Source of the DNA: Temnopleurus reevesii
Lineage: Eukaryota > Echinodermata > Echinoidea > Temnopleuroida > Temnopleuridae
Assembly: GCA_036244855.1 (NCBI GenBank)
Contig: BQKZ01004553.1
Span: 37,079 to 80,355, forward strand
Length of the DNA stretch: 43,277 nt
Direction of reading: 5' to 3'
In this document: piece by piece, positions 1-12,264 of the stretch
How positions within the stretch are numbered: position 1 is the first letter of the stretch
Layout: the number at the start of each line of letters is the position of its first letter
Notes under the pieces: model-generated
The model's database searches: none
Seen by the model: only the letters and a program-made list of their open reading frames with translations
Told to the model about the DNA's origin: nothing
Position numbers and translations under genes: made by a program

Positions 1-1512
1 TAAAAAAAATGATGCCGCAGGCAATGCCCCAGAACATAATTCATTTGCATCTATTTTAAAATCATAAGTGGAAAAACAGTCATTTCCAAAAGCATAAGAT
101 TTGCTGCATTTTAATACATTTCTATATTTAAAAGTTGTTGAATGGAGAAATATTGTTACTGGTTCCTAGAACTTAAAAATATCATACTGTGTAGGCCCAG
201 TTTTTTTCCGAGGTCCATGGTAGGCCAAATGCTTTGACAAATGAATTATGACCACCATCTCCAAATCCTATTCAGTTCATTGAAATATTGTATCTCGCAA
301 TGGAGATAAGGGGTTATGACTCCGGCCCAAAATAAAACTTCAACAAATAAATCAAGTTCGAAAGGAATGGGGAGGGTGCGGGACAAATGGTAATGATACG
401 GTGAATGCACATAAATACATAGAGAATGAAATATATAACTTTGACAGATAGTTTACAATCAAATGTAAAGATGATTTGACGGAGCCTTCTTATGACAGAC
501 ACATGGTGCCTCACCAGGGACAAAGATGTGAAAGATATTGGGATACAAAAGATGGCTAGATTTAACGGTGTGTAGTTTCTATAAATGATAAATGGAGCAG
601 AAAAGTAGATTCTTTATTCAAATCGCAGAGATAAGATGGTGCAAACAAATGATAAAATCAGAGATTCAGTCATGGGCATGGCAGATTTAAACTTCTTTAG
701 AAAAATATTTTACATTAAATACTTGAAAAGAAGAGGGATAGGCTCTCAAAATAGAAAAGATTTAGAAGTTTTGGGATTTCAAGATTTCTAATCTGTTCAT
801 TGTTGGCATGATTTTACATTGTGCTGAATGAGTCATACATTCAAACCCTACATGCACGATCAACTCTTTCATTCCAGAATCAAACTTTATTTCTCACATA
901 AACATCTCTTTTTTCAGCTTTTCTCCAAAATGGCTACAGATGCATCTACAAATATTGAACCTTAGTTAGACATTTCAAAACACAGAGTTGCCCCATAGAA
1001 TTCAGACATCAATCATTTTCATATCAGTTCTTTCCTCATAACAATTTCCTGTAAATATAGAACTCATTTTGATGACAGTTGACCCAAACTGGTTATTAAT
1101 GAATCTGTATAAAGTGCATCAACTATTATTAGTCACCCATACTACATGAAAAGGAAATTAAGCTGGCATTAAATCTTCATCACTTCTATAGGTCTCTGAT
1201 AATAGAAATTTAATCAATAGAAAGATAATATTTTGGTAAGTATTTTTTCTAGATGGTTGAAACCTTCTATCATTCAACATAGGTAAGATGAATGGCTTGG
1301 TGGTTAATTCATTGTGACATTATCTGGTGTAAAAGATAAAAAATAACAACCTAAACTATATTGATGGGACAAGCTGATGAGTAAAAGTTTGAGGAAAAAT
1401 TAAATTGCATTGTTCAGATTTTTCAAGAATATAAAGTTTCAATATAAATTTTTCAAGAATATAAATTGATGAGGAAATTTTTTAAATTTGTAAGAATTAT
1501 GAATACAAATCC
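1..1512. other. Noncoding, no recognisable feature
   Basis: AT-rich sequence with only chance ORFs. A local GATTTTTCAAGAATATAAA duplication is visible at about 1418-1465. Confidence 0.6.
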
Positions 1513-1658
1513 CGATAAAATCTATTTCCGTAAAATTAAATTCAACGCCAATTCAATTCTCCTTTGCTATTCAAATCAGAACCGGCTTGTGCTTGTTGTG
1601 TCCGCACAGTTGAATACATGGCGTATGGATCTATTGTCTATGACCCACTTTATTTTAC
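1513..1658. repeat. Dispersed repeat of about 150 bp, copy 1
   Basis: Shares CTATTTCCGTAAAATTAA, ACGCCAATTCAA, CGGCTTGTG, CACAGTTGAATACA and CTATGACCCACTTTATTTT with 24762-24910 in the same order and orientation, roughly 80% alike by eye. Type unknown; no terminal repeats or tail seen. Confidence 0.8.
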
Positions 1659-3174
1659 AGAAATAGTTTATATTGCGTTATTGAAAATACCACAAATCTA
1701 ACGTTTTACAGATATTCAGCGTAGGGTCCAACCTATTCCACAAGCTACTGCTTATATAAATTATTTGCAATTAATACTACAGAGGAATACAGAGCTTTCA
1801 AATGTCCTTTTCTTTATCTTAATAGCAGGTGATTGGATGATGTCACAGGTTTCCTGGTAAAACTAAATTCCAGTCCTATCATCAATAACCTCCTCTTGAT
1901 CCTGAAATAACTCTAAAATGGTTTACATTGTCAATTCTAATTTCCCCCATCCTTAGATAAGGATGAGTAAATGATAAAACAAATGAATGAGACCATTTGG
2001 AAATCCGATAATTCTGTGAAACAAAAGGGGAAAAACTATTCCCACGTAATTGAGAGTCCTGTTCTATAATTTATGTTACATCATCACATTGAAAATTGGA
2101 GCGATTTCTAATCTTTGTTTTAATTATAAAGGTCTCGAATTGTTTGATGAAAAACATGCAAAAGGCCAATTTATTAAAATCAAAGAAACAAAATTTTACT
2201 ATTATCATTTTTTCATAATTGGTGGCGTCATCTTTTGAAATCAAATTCTGAACACATCAGGCATGATTGAAGGACGTTTGATATCACAAGAAAAGTCACT
2301 TGAAAAGTTTGTTTGCTTTACTGATCTCTTGTATATGGATACTGATGGTGAAATATATACAAAGCATTCATGGTAGGTTACAGCATTACAGGCCAGGTCA
2401 TGCCCTATCCCAGTTCAGACAAGCAACAATTGTTGTACATTGTACAAAATGAACAAAAATTCTGTCGATAAAGGCCTCCATTACATAACTAAATTTATCT
2501 CAAATCATGGAGTACATGTAATTGATCATTGCTTGAAACAAAACTACAGGAAGCACTGAAACCAAATGCCTATAATTAAGTTGGATTTATCATGAGCGTT
2601 CAGTGACAGAACTGTCCAGATGTGTGTATAGGCCTACTTAATGAGACCATGCCAAAATTAAATGCGGAAAACATGAGAGTTATTTGTTATAAATCTACAC
2701 ATTTTATAAAGCCTTATACACTAAAGGTTTTAATATATCTACCCCATTAAATGGCAAATGATGAAAAAAAAAAATTCAACAAAAATATGAATATTATCAA
2801 TACCATGCACATGAATTTGTACAAAATTCCCCAAAGAGAGTAAGGTTTTATATCTCTCATCAAGCAAATACGCTTCATCATCCCATCTCTCTCTGATTTT
2901 ATTTAATCGCCAACAAATATGCTGGTGTCTAAAACTAACACAGTGTTCATATACAGTGGCTCTTAATCAGAGTATACTTTCTCCCTTTGAGGGTTTGTTG
3001 TCCAAACCACAGAGGGCTGTCAAGTTCACTCCCAAATACCCATTCATCACAAGCACAGGGGGTACAGGGACACAGAAGCCTTTACCCCATCGCAGGGCCA
3101 GATGTTTTTCTCTCATCTCTTAATGGGGTAATTAATTGCAAGGAGTATTCTTAACAGATGATAGTTGCACCACG
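1659..3174. other. Noncoding; one TAGGCCTA octamer
   Basis: AT-rich until about 2990, where a GC-richer block begins (see the tRNA-like call at 3175-3262). TAGGCCTA at 2629-2636. No supported exon. Confidence 0.6.
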
Positions 3175-3262
3175 GCCTGGGAGCAACCGCATTCCACAGC
3201 CCTGAGTAGTAGGCCAATGCTAGCATACGTGTTACAACTAAACCGATTCGGCTAACAGACTA
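3175..3262 (-). mobile_element. Possible decayed tRNA-derived SINE head
   Basis: The minus strand reads TTAGCCGAATCGGTTTAG, then TAACACGTATGCTAGCAT, then GCGGTTGCTCCCAGG. The first resembles an A box and the last a degraded B box at tRNA-like spacing. It sits in an unusually GC-rich block (about 2990-3300) for this window. Other explanations, such as an old gene fragment, remain open. Confidence 0.3.
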
Positions 3263-5892
3263 CCGCTTTTCGGGGTGTACGTCCTGAAGCCTTTGTGTTC
3301 CAAAACAAGAAAAACTAATAATTTACCTTTTATACATTTCATTTTTTTTACCAGGAGCACTCCTAGTTTGCTTATTTTTATTTTGTTAGGGGGGTGTTGG
3401 GGGAAGGGGATTTTCTGGGGGTGATAGTGTTCAATGCATTGGTGTTCTGCATGTAGGTTTCTAAAGTTATTTGAGGATCATATCCTTCATGAAAACCATA
3501 TACATTTTAATGATTCTGTTTGTTAGTATTAAGGTATATATTAGTCTACATCATTCCTTTTAGCTAAAAAAGTCAGGCATGTTTGGCTTGGAGAAAATGC
3601 TGCCACTTTGAAAGGATCTTTCATAATGTATTGCAAATTATGCAGAATATATAAAAACCTGTCGAACTGCATAAATCATTGAATGTGAAGTGGCACAAAA
3701 CTGTAATTTTGAAACCTGCCAAAAGCTTCTTTCTTTAAAAATTGTTATGAATGCGCAGGATACACAGTGTCTGGTATTCAAGGCTAATCCCTTTTGTCAT
3801 GTCATATTCAAATATTTTCTCTCACAAGAAACATAGTTATTTTTGTTAGAAATTGCACCCTCATGAATAAGTTTCATTCATGATTTGAGGACTGTAGGGG
3901 TGTGAAGGACACGCTAGAGATAATTTATTCAGGATGTAGAAAGTTGAGAAGCTTTTGGAATATACAATCCTGTTATGTTGCAATATAATTGATTCAGAGA
4001 TGACACAAACCAGCGAATTTATTATCAACTCCCACAAATTTATTTCTTCAAAATATTTATTTGCAGCGCAGAGGTTTCTGTAAACTAGTGTTTATAAAGT
4101 AATTAATCACCCAAGAAATTGGTTTAACCACTTAAAAAACACTTTGCATGTAGAGTAATAAAAGGGAGTCTTTTATGGTGATGAAACTGGTATTTTACCC
4201 CAAAAATGGAAGGACAAATCCTTGAAATTTCTGTGAACTATACCCACATTGTGGACCTACATGGTGTTTTTTTCCTTCTTTTAGAAATGTACCTCTTGCA
4301 TAACTTTTTTCAGACTATGAAATTTGATAAATTTTCATCAACTGTATTACATCATATTCACATACCTCTTTACACCCAGTAACATAACAGATCATAAAAA
4401 ATTAAGATCCTATGAATAACACTCGAATAAAACTACTTTCATTCATGTTTAGAGAATGTAGTTGTGAAGGACGTACAAAGAAATGCATGAAAGATGTTTT
4501 TATCTGTAATGTTGTCACATGAAGGATCCCAAGTAAGTAGATAACAACCTTTTTATTCCTATCATTGTAGAATGTTTTCTCCAATTATACACCAAAGATT
4601 TAAAGAGTAACCTTGCAGCCAAAAGGCTTCCCAAATTAATGTTTATCTATTTTTATTCATAAGCTGCCAACATCCTGAATCCATGTTGTCTGCTAGACAA
4701 GTTGCATGCATGACCAGAGATAACCTCGGATTCAGCTCACCTCTGTGACTTCATCATTTCCGTTAATCCACTTAGGCCTAACTAAGACAGTTCTTTGGTT
4801 GGCCTCCACTGACAAACCCTCGAAAATTGGCCCGCCATGATTTTTTTTTTCATTCACATAGAATTTAAAAGAAATGCTTAAATATGCAGATGAAGTATGG
4901 TATTTAAAATTAATCCAACAGTATTGGCCAATAAACAATAGACAACCATAGTTATCTGTTTGAGGGGGATTTCTAAGGTCTTGGCGAGTTAGTGGTTGAA
5001 GATTTCTGTCAAATTTTCATATGAAATGTACTGTTTTCAGAAAGAATAGCATCCTTGGGCAACCAAACCATTTTCTTGGTTTGTCTTACGGCAGGCAGCT
5101 TAGGACTCAAATTATTCAATGTGTTTGTAGTCACATTTAATTCTCTAAGCTTCTAATTGAATTATCTAAACGTATATTAAAATATTCATAAATAACAAAC
5201 ATACAACATAATGATCACATCAATGGTCATGAGACCATGAAAACGCCTTTATAACCCCTCAAAATTATAGCAACATGGTGGGGTAAGGATGAACGGAAAA
5301 TGATTGTATGATTATTTTGTGGGTTCAGCAGGGATATTGACAATATGGGAAGATAACCTTGATCTACTGCTCCCCCCCCCCTCATTCTCTACCATTCCTA
5401 ACCCCCAAAGCAATCCCACGGTACATGGAACGAGCCTAGGAGAAAACAAATCCATGCTCAGTTTCTGACACATCACTTCATATCATCTTCACAAAACCAC
5501 TACAGATGGCAAAGAATTCAACCAAAAATTTGATATTTTCTGACTGACCTACCAACCCTGACAGGAAGTACTTTTTACTTTGTATTGACGTATCTGACGA
5601 AAACTCACATTATGGTGGAAACATTAACAGGGACGCAATCTTTTTTTACAAAATATATTTTTGAACAATAAGCAAGTTCATAATTGCAATCTGAGCATGA
5701 CCAACAAATAAGAAAAGTTTTAAACTCACCGACAAAGGCTTTGACTGATCACAACTATTAAGATCTCATTATTCATGTACAGGTATCTTTCTCACACTTT
5801 ACATCACGCGCAGTGAAGAGGAACAGAGTGCTCATTTTGGTATTTTCATACATTCAAATAAAATCATGCATGACAGATATATTTTTTTTTTC
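3263..5892. other. Noncoding; one weak exon candidate
   Basis: Mostly AT-rich. A minus-strand stretch at about 4736-4803 is open, with a good donor (GAG|GTGAGC) and a mediocre acceptor (GTTTGTCAG). It starts in phase 1, which does not fit the multiplexin frame. C10 at 5372-5381. Nothing else seen. Confidence 0.5.
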
Positions 5893-6054
5893 ACCTGGGC
5901 AGTGATGTTTCACCCAGTTCAAAAAGACTTTAAGAAGGACTGGTATCAGTTCTTGTCTTTATGAATTGATTTAGTATTTAGCACTAGAACTAATACCAGT
6001 TGTTCTTAAAGTCATTCGTCAATTCTGTCTTAAATTGGTGAAGTAACACCAGGG
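5893..6054. mobile_element. Foldback MITE (about 160 bp)
   Basis: Seen: the left half, from CCTGGGCAGTGATGTTTCACC through GACTTTAAGAAGGACTGGTA to CAGTTC, is mirrored by the right half, GAACTAATACCAGTTGTTCT then TAAAGTC and ending GGTGAAGTAACACCAGGG. The arms are about 65-70 bp and imperfect, around an AT-rich loop of about 25-30 bp. No ORF. Inferred: non-autonomous inverted-repeat element. The outermost bases and any target duplication are not clear. Confidence 0.75.
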
Positions 6055-6769
6055 TTTATTAAAGTATTTTGCATTCACTGTGCTTTAATTCAGAAGGTTG
6101 CTATGTCGTGCGGGTGAGCTTTTGTCTGTCAAATTCAAGTGCTGTTTCATGTCATGAAGTAGAATCTACTCGTTAGCTCATTCTGAACCGACTTTGGATG
6201 TTAGGAATTCATCCTTTCATTTGCATTAACTTTTTTATGATTCTTAACAACTTTTTTGTACCATTGTTGATGAAATGCAACCCACAATTTCATTTCCAAC
6301 CCTGCTCTAAAATGCTCTCGAACTTCCCAAACATCCTTGGCGTAACAAATGCAATTTGGGCAACAACAGTTAGATAAATCAGTGCAGGTTTACAGGCTGA
6401 CAATGAAGCTTGTGTTGGATCCATTCATTCATTTTATCACCTGATGGAGGAGGTGTGCTACCTGTGAATTCCAAGCATCCATCACCAACAGTCCAAACCA
6501 CATAACTGTCATCATAACCTTGACAAAGACTTTGATGAAAACAAGCCAACTGAATACAGGTCCCTTGACGAATCACCAATGGAAGTGATCAGTTTGACAC
6601 CACCCCATTTTAGAGGTGCTTTTGATCTCACGGACAGCTCCAATGACTGTTGGGCCAATATTGCAGCATACACAAATTTTTAGCAAATTCGGACCTGTTG
6701 ATATCAAATTTGGACCATCTAATCATAGCTGGTTGTAACTGCAGCATTTTGAATGATCTATATACCAGT

Positions 6770-6787
6770 GGGGGGGGGGGGGGGGGG
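6770..6787. repeat. Poly-G tract, 18 nt
   Basis: Uninterrupted run of G after TATACCAGT. One of several long G or C runs in the window. Confidence 0.9.
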
Positions 6788-7918
6788 TTATGAGCAATCT
6801 AATGAGTTACAATTTTAGTAATTTCATGGCAGCAATATCAGTGAAAATAAAACCAACAAAAATATTTCAGCTTATACAGTAATTGCTTATTGTTTAGTTG
6901 TAGTTGCAGAAATTCCCTTTGGAATTGCCTGCCTCAATTCAGGTAAGGGTTGAAAGTCAGAAACACCCCTTTAAACTTTTGCACAGATAAAGATGATAGG
7001 GGCGTTTAAAATTCAAAATTTTTAAGATTGGAAATACAAATGTTTGGATGATCAGTGTAACCTAAGCATTTTGCCAGGTCCCTGGACCACCCAAAAGGGG
7101 AAAATGCAGAAATCTGACAACAGGAATACCCTGAGATACATTCTGAATACGCATACCACCATATACATTCACCTGTTGAAAATGTACATCACACATAGCA
7201 GGAACAAGAATTTATCACTGCACAATAGCCAAGGTTACTTGAAATGCTTTGCTATAAAATGCTTATTGAATGAAATGAAATGTCAGTCACATAAATAAAC
7301 TTATTCAGCAAACACATTACTCTTTTCTACTTTAAATGTCTGAACATAAATATTGGTACAAACACAATTTTAATGCCATTTCAAAGATTATTTCAAAAAT
7401 GGCACTAGGGATCACTTTTAAGTGGATTTACAGGCATAAACACTTTGTTGCAGTAGATTTTTTTTTTAATTTGAGATGAATGTCTTCTTTATTTCCTTTG
7501 ATAAAATCTGAATAAACAAATTATGCAACACTTTTTTAATCTATACCAACACCACCTATATTCTTCAATTACAAAGAACATTTGATGATAATTGAATACA
7601 ATACTATGTGTCATTGAGAACCATCAATACCTTTTAAGTACCAATTACCTTGATAACACTCTAATCTAAGGAAATTCCTTAAGAATAATAGGTAATTGCA
7701 TCTATTAAGGATTAAAGCTCAGAATTATCAATGGTAACCTATAATTTCTACCAAAGAGACCATATGGGTCCTTATGTAAAGAAGATATCAAATCCAGTTC
7801 ACTGAACAATTGGCATAGTTCTGATTGATCCGTGGGCACAAAATATTGAGCATAATAATTTTGGGGTCTCTAAGCAGTTTAAAAATTTCAACGAACACAT
7901 CCCCATCCTCCCATCATA

Positions 7919-7937
7919 CCCCCCCCCCCCCCCCCCC
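7919..7937. repeat. Poly-C tract, 19 nt
   Basis: Uninterrupted C run after CCATCATA, preceded by other C-rich words. Confidence 0.9.
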
Positions 7938-8391
7938 GAATTCAGGAACTTGGTAGTTGGAAGTGTAAATAATAACATTATTTTTGCATCGAATCAACAT
8001 CTTCTTCACGTTTTTATGAAATCAATGTGTTGCCTAAAATTTGTATTTAAATGTGAAGATTTAGAGGTGTGCCTCATAAACATACCACATAATTTCACAA
8101 AATATTAAAAAAGATCTTATCATTTCAATTACATACTTTGTATTCTTTGTAATATTTGTTCTCTTACATTTATCATGACAAACCGTCACTTTATGAAAAA
8201 GTGGACAAATGAACCAAGCATGTAAAATTATCCAGAAATAGTAATGTTTTGAATATTATGAACTAATTTTACGTCAATAGTACAGATGAACCTGCTAGCA
8301 CTTTCAGACTTGCTCACGCTCATTGAGTCACAGCTCATTAACCCTAACACGCAAACAGGAGCTTCACATCATGCATACACCAAGTAGCCTA

Positions 8392-8638
8392 CACTATGGG
8401 CAGAAGGGACAAGGGAATTGGACAAAGTCAACCCCTTACTTCAGGCCTTCACAATAGCCTCGTGATCCTGAAAGAAAATAACTTTCCTGTTCATTCAAAG
8501 AACAATGTGACACATGTTCAATATTTTCAACAGAATAAGAGGGAGTGAAATTTCTTTCACATGATACATCTAGCTATTGAATGGTTCAATGGAACTGGCT
8601 TATTTTGTCCAAATCCCTTGTCCCTTCTGGTCACAGTG
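8392..8638. mobile_element. MITE with about 36-bp terminal inverted repeats
   Basis: Seen: left arm CACTATGGGCAGAAGGGACA then AGGGAATTGGACAAAG. The right arm, read in complement, is CACTGTGACCAGAAGGGACA then AGGGATTTGGACAAAA. About 31 of 36 positions agree by eye. The interior (about 175 bp) has no ORF. No convincing target-site duplication was found. A minus-strand block inside it (8455-8482) mimics an exon with splice sites but is out of frame for the multiplexin gene. Confidence 0.7.
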
Positions 8639-9704
8639 ATTTAGACTAGACTACCAAACAGGTGCCTAGCAAGTGCAACCTTGCCCGAAGAAGGGCAACC
8701 CAATATTCACTTAATTGGATTGAATTTAAAACATCTATTTTAGAGGGTATCCAAGGTTACCATCTTCTAGGAAAGATTACAGGATGACGCTGTGAAAGGA
8801 TGACCAATCCAAGATTGACGACCAAGCAGGAAATTTTCATAATTGCCCAAGAAACAACCAAATGTTGAGCTTGAGCTAAACAGTTTTAGTAAAACGTTCA
8901 TCAAGTTGGAGGTTACTCATAATTTAAGGTTTGTATCACTTCCTAACATCAATTTAACACTTTACATGATGTAGGCCCTATAAAAAAAACAATTTCACCC
9001 ACCAGTGAATTGAAACAAATTCGGTGATGGAATTTGAGAGGGGAGACTAACAATCATTTGGAGACCTGAACATTAAAAGAATTAAAAAACATTTCATAAT
9101 TCATATTTGACAGACTAAAATTTAGGTTTTTATACACCCTGACAATACTTATTCTCAGCATATTACATTGTATACAGAGAGAAATGCGATGACAATTATG
9201 CATTACTTTTTCAAATACATCATAAAGCATTAAAAATCAAATTTTACATTCATGCCCTTCTATCAGATTAGCAATAAGATGACCACTTACACAAAGAAAT
9301 TATTTGAAGTATTTACAATAGATACATATACTGTAAATAATTGACTTAAAACAAAATATACAACTGTCACAAATAATATTATACATGATAACAATTACCA
9401 AAAAACAAAGTGCTTTGTGCTTCACATAGATTAAGCATAACATATAAGTGCAATTTTGAATGGTGCAAAGTGCAAGATGTCATAAAGTATTGTGTTAATC
9501 ATGAAAGCACTGCATGAAATTAGAAGAGGTTAAAATAGCTATTAGATTGCTTGTTAACTGCCATTTTTTGTTGAAGATTCCTCTTTGTTACTTGGACATT
9601 TTGAGAGTAATTAACATACCACAATACAATAAAAATAGTGAATAAAGCATTGCTAGCGCATGCAATATAAAATCTAGTTTTGTTTAATTGCCTATTTTCA
9701 TAAT
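8639..9704. other. Noncoding, nothing recognised
   Basis: AT-rich DNA between the MITE at 8.4 kb and the LINE fragment. A GCCCTTCTTCGGGC hairpin at about 8682-8695 (read on the minus strand) stands alone without tRNA features. Confidence 0.55.
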
Positions 9705-9916
9705 TTTTCATAAAGACAGTAGCTCCGCTGAAATATTCAAACAGAATTTAAAAACCTACCTTTTCAACATCGCATATAATTAATTTCGTCCCTGTGTTAT
9801 TTTCTTGAACTTCTATCTTACTCTACACATTTTCCAGTTGCGCCTTGAGCGTTTTCGTGAAAAGTGGATTTGGTGCCATATAAATCATATATATTATTAT
9901 TATTATAAATACCTAT
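9705..9916 (+). mobile_element. 5'-truncated LINE (non-LTR retrotransposon) 3' end
   Basis: Seen: the reading frame ending at the TAA at 9781-9783 gives FKQNLKTYLFNIAYN then stop. It is followed by about 55 bp of spacer, the block CGCCTTGAGCGTTTTCGTG, a GGTGCCATATAAAT box and an ATTATTATT tail. Known: a carboxy-terminal F-K-x-x-LKT-x-LF block directly before the stop is common in CR1/L2-type reverse transcriptases of marine invertebrates, with (ATT)n-like tails. Inferred: a 5'-truncated insertion, antisense to the multiplexin gene and inside its likely downstream intron. The left boundary is uncertain. Related tails occur at 24.3 and 25.7 kb. Confidence 0.6.
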
Positions 9917-10763
9917 TTGATCAATTAATCTTACTAATATGCAAGGACAATCCATATTCTTTTCCATTTCACACTATGCAATTTTTCTTAGCTGCATATC
10001 CAGAACTGATACTATATCTATTTTTGATGGTCTCTCTATTATTCTGGTGATGCCATGCAATATGCCACAATTCGGCGGTGTTAGTAACTTAAGAATTTTC
10101 CAGCTCATGCTTTTGAAAATTCTCTATCAAATATTCAAGAATTGGATTAAAGAATAAAAAAGATACATAGAGAAGTAAGACGAAAGCGTTTCAGAAAAGG
10201 GGGAAGAAGTAAAATGATTTATATTTATTATTTCTACTCTAAACCATTTCTTCACTTAAAACATAAATGCAAATCCTGACTGTCTATTGCTAAATTACAC
10301 TGTTTCGTAACAGTAGCAGAGATTTCTATCGCACTTCCTCTTCTAACGCACATTCATTTTAAACTGCGTAGCAAATACCTATCATCGATCCTAAAGGGTT
10401 TTACCCTAGCTACAAATATTGCTTCATGCAACCCCAACACCATGCTTATTCGTAATATCTATCATGTTGTTGTTCACAGGATAATTACTACAAACTATCT
10501 TTAAAAACACAATTAACACTTACAGATGAAATTCACATTAATAAATGTAAGTTAGGGACAAATACAGAATGATGACATGAATATCCAACAATTCAACATA
10601 CGGGACATTTAATTTGAACCCCAAATCTAGATCAAGAAATAGCGCAAAGCTTTTACAGGACATAAAACCCATGACGTTAACCACACAACCAAACACAAAA
10701 TGATACCTTTACACCCAAATTTCCATGGAGTGCAGATACAACAAATGAATGAATGAAACTTAC
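9917..10763. other. Start of the multiplexin downstream intron
   Basis: Intron sequence following the donor at 10763. The overlapping plus-strand ORFs at 9805-10157 start inside the LINE tail and have no recognisable domain. Confidence 0.55.
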
Positions 10764-10823
10764 TACAAACGCCCAATCTTCTCCGGCACTTTCTCTGAGT
10801 GCCTGTGAACCGCTTCCAGATAA
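10764..10823 (-). CDS. Multiplexin exon after the TSPN domain, with Ser-Gly motif
   Basis: Seen: minus-strand acceptor ending GTGGTCTAG before 10823 (pyrimidine tract moderate: TTGCTCCCATACT just upstream) and consensus donor GTA|GTAAGT after 10764. It has 60 bp, 20 codons, phase 0 at both ends. The peptide starts LSGSGSQALRES and ends AGEDWAFV. Known: vertebrate collagen XVIII has an acidic Ser-Gly-Ser-Gly stretch followed by an LREE-like motif directly after the TSPN domain, and Ser-Gly sites there can carry heparan sulfate. The order C, E, SGSG, LRE, AGE is kept here. Inferred: start of the non-collagenous linker. The acceptor is weaker than the other two, so the 5' edge is the least certain part. 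No following Gly-X-Y exon is visible in the remaining 10.7 kb. Confidence 0.75.
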
Positions 10824-12195
10824 CTAGACCACGCAGTATGGGAGCAATGGAACGCATGTTAAATCATATTAAAATTAATAACAACAAATTAGAGGGAAGA
10901 AATAAAAGGCAATAAATCATGATAAATGAATGCAAAATGAAAATAAAAAGCTAAATTACGGAAAGGTTTTACTAAAATATGATGTATTACATGAACTACT
11001 AAAATGCCATTATACTTTTTGATTGAATAATACATTTCTGATTGTAAAAAGTGAATTAATTTTCTAGTTGCTAATAGTCCCTAACATGCTTTCATTGTGC
11101 AGTGACAGTATAGAAATTAGTCTTCTTTATAATTAAAAATATATTAATTATATCAAATAAAAACATGACCTTGCCATTTTTACTCAATCAAATTGTGAGG
11201 GCTATCTGCAAATGTGTGATTATTGTACTTGCTCTGTCATGCTCAAGTTAACAGCATCATTTTTAGTGTATAAAACTTAACTTTGAAAAGAAAACATGCT
11301 GATTATATAAAAATAGCTGCACCAATCATAATAATATTAGCATGATTCATGCACGAGCAAAGCGTGTACGCAAAAACTGCAATTATTCGTGTGAAGCACT
11401 TTCTCCTTATTTCATTTTTAAATTTTTCAAAACATCATAAATTACATCAACCCTTTAATCTTTTATTTTGAATAATTGAATAACCCATTTCATATGCTGT
11501 TGATTCATTAAATGCCACACTGATAATTTTCTTATTAAATATCCGAAACAGTTCATGTTTTTTTGTATATAGTATAAACCACCAATTAAAAAAACAGCTC
11601 AAATGGACTACAGCCAATTACAAGACCCTGGAACAAAATGAAATGGTGTCGTTTGTTACGAATAAGAGATGTCTAATTCTACGTGATTAAAAAGCATGGG
11701 TATATTGGAAGGATTTTTATTAAGATCATTGAAATTTAGTAAGGCCATTGTGAAGAAAAGAATTGAGTTTGATTTTAGAACAGCAATGAAAACAGCGCGA
11801 AGAAAGAATCAGAAAGGGTGGAATATTTTTTAGTGTCCAAATCCCTTGGGTATCAATATTTTGAGTAGCTTAATCCTGAATGTTTAAACAAAAATACAAC
11901 CTTTTTCTTTTGCCCAGTTTCAATCTAATTATCCCCTTTATTTACCCATCACAATTTATTTTTCAAAGCACTAACAATTTGGGATCAAATTAGGAATATA
12001 AGATACTTTATCAATAATATGTTTTGGTCAGAGTCTGTTCTGCTCCATTTTTTACATTAAAAAAAATAGTTCTCATATTTTTTTTCTCACTAAAATAGAT
12101 AAATTCAAAATAAACCCAAACTTCAGAAATTGCACATTTTGTTTTCATGCATATTAGACAGTAATGCCTTTACAGGGAGTATTATCGGTACTTAC
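10824..12195 (-). other. Intron between multiplexin exons 2 and 3 seen here
   Basis: A GT-AG intron of 1372 bp in the minus-strand gene. It is AT-rich, with no further splice-flanked coding block that keeps frame. One short stretch at 11833-11851 (gtgtccaaatccctt) resembles the inverted-repeat arm of the element at 8.4-8.6 kb. Nothing else is recognisable. Confidence 0.7.
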
Positions 12196-12264
12196 TTCAC
12201 CGATGGGACAATGCTCCTCTGCTGAGTTTGCACTGTCTGTGATAATTAGCTGTTGGATATCCCC
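12196..12264 (-). CDS. Multiplexin exon closing the TSPN domain (second conserved cysteine)
   Basis: Seen: minus-strand acceptor TTATTACAG before 12264 and consensus donor GAA|GTAAGT after 12196. The 69-bp exon is exactly 23 codons, phase 0 at both ends, so it continues the frame of the previous exon across a 758-bp intron. It starts GDIQQLIITDS and ends AEEHCPIGE. Known: in collagen XVIII the TSPN domain closes with a beta strand and a cysteine (an HCLDEE-like block) that pairs with the DCxE cysteine. The HCPIGE block here is in the expected place, about 58 residues after the exon-1 cysteine. Inferred: this exon completes the globular fold. It is far below usual ORF-length cutoffs, so ORF-based annotation would miss it. 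Confidence 0.88.

Larger units (their letters stand above)
6055..8391. other. Noncoding, with two homopolymer tracts
   Basis: No supported gene. The minus-strand ORF at 6379-6579 was examined as an exon and rejected on phase. Confidence 0.55.

Noticed and set aside
6379..6579. Minus-strand ORF with GYDDSY and STPPPSG segments and possible splice sites, considered as a linker exon
   Set aside because: The attractive frame would need a phase-1 or phase-2 acceptor, while the preceding exon ends in phase 0; the phase-0 reading gives an unlikely hydrophobic peptide.
8455..8482. Minus-strand 28-bp block with a fine acceptor (TTTTCTTTCAG) and donor (GTAAGG)
   Set aside because: Its length is not a multiple of three, the phase-0 frame has a stop, and it lies inside a MITE.
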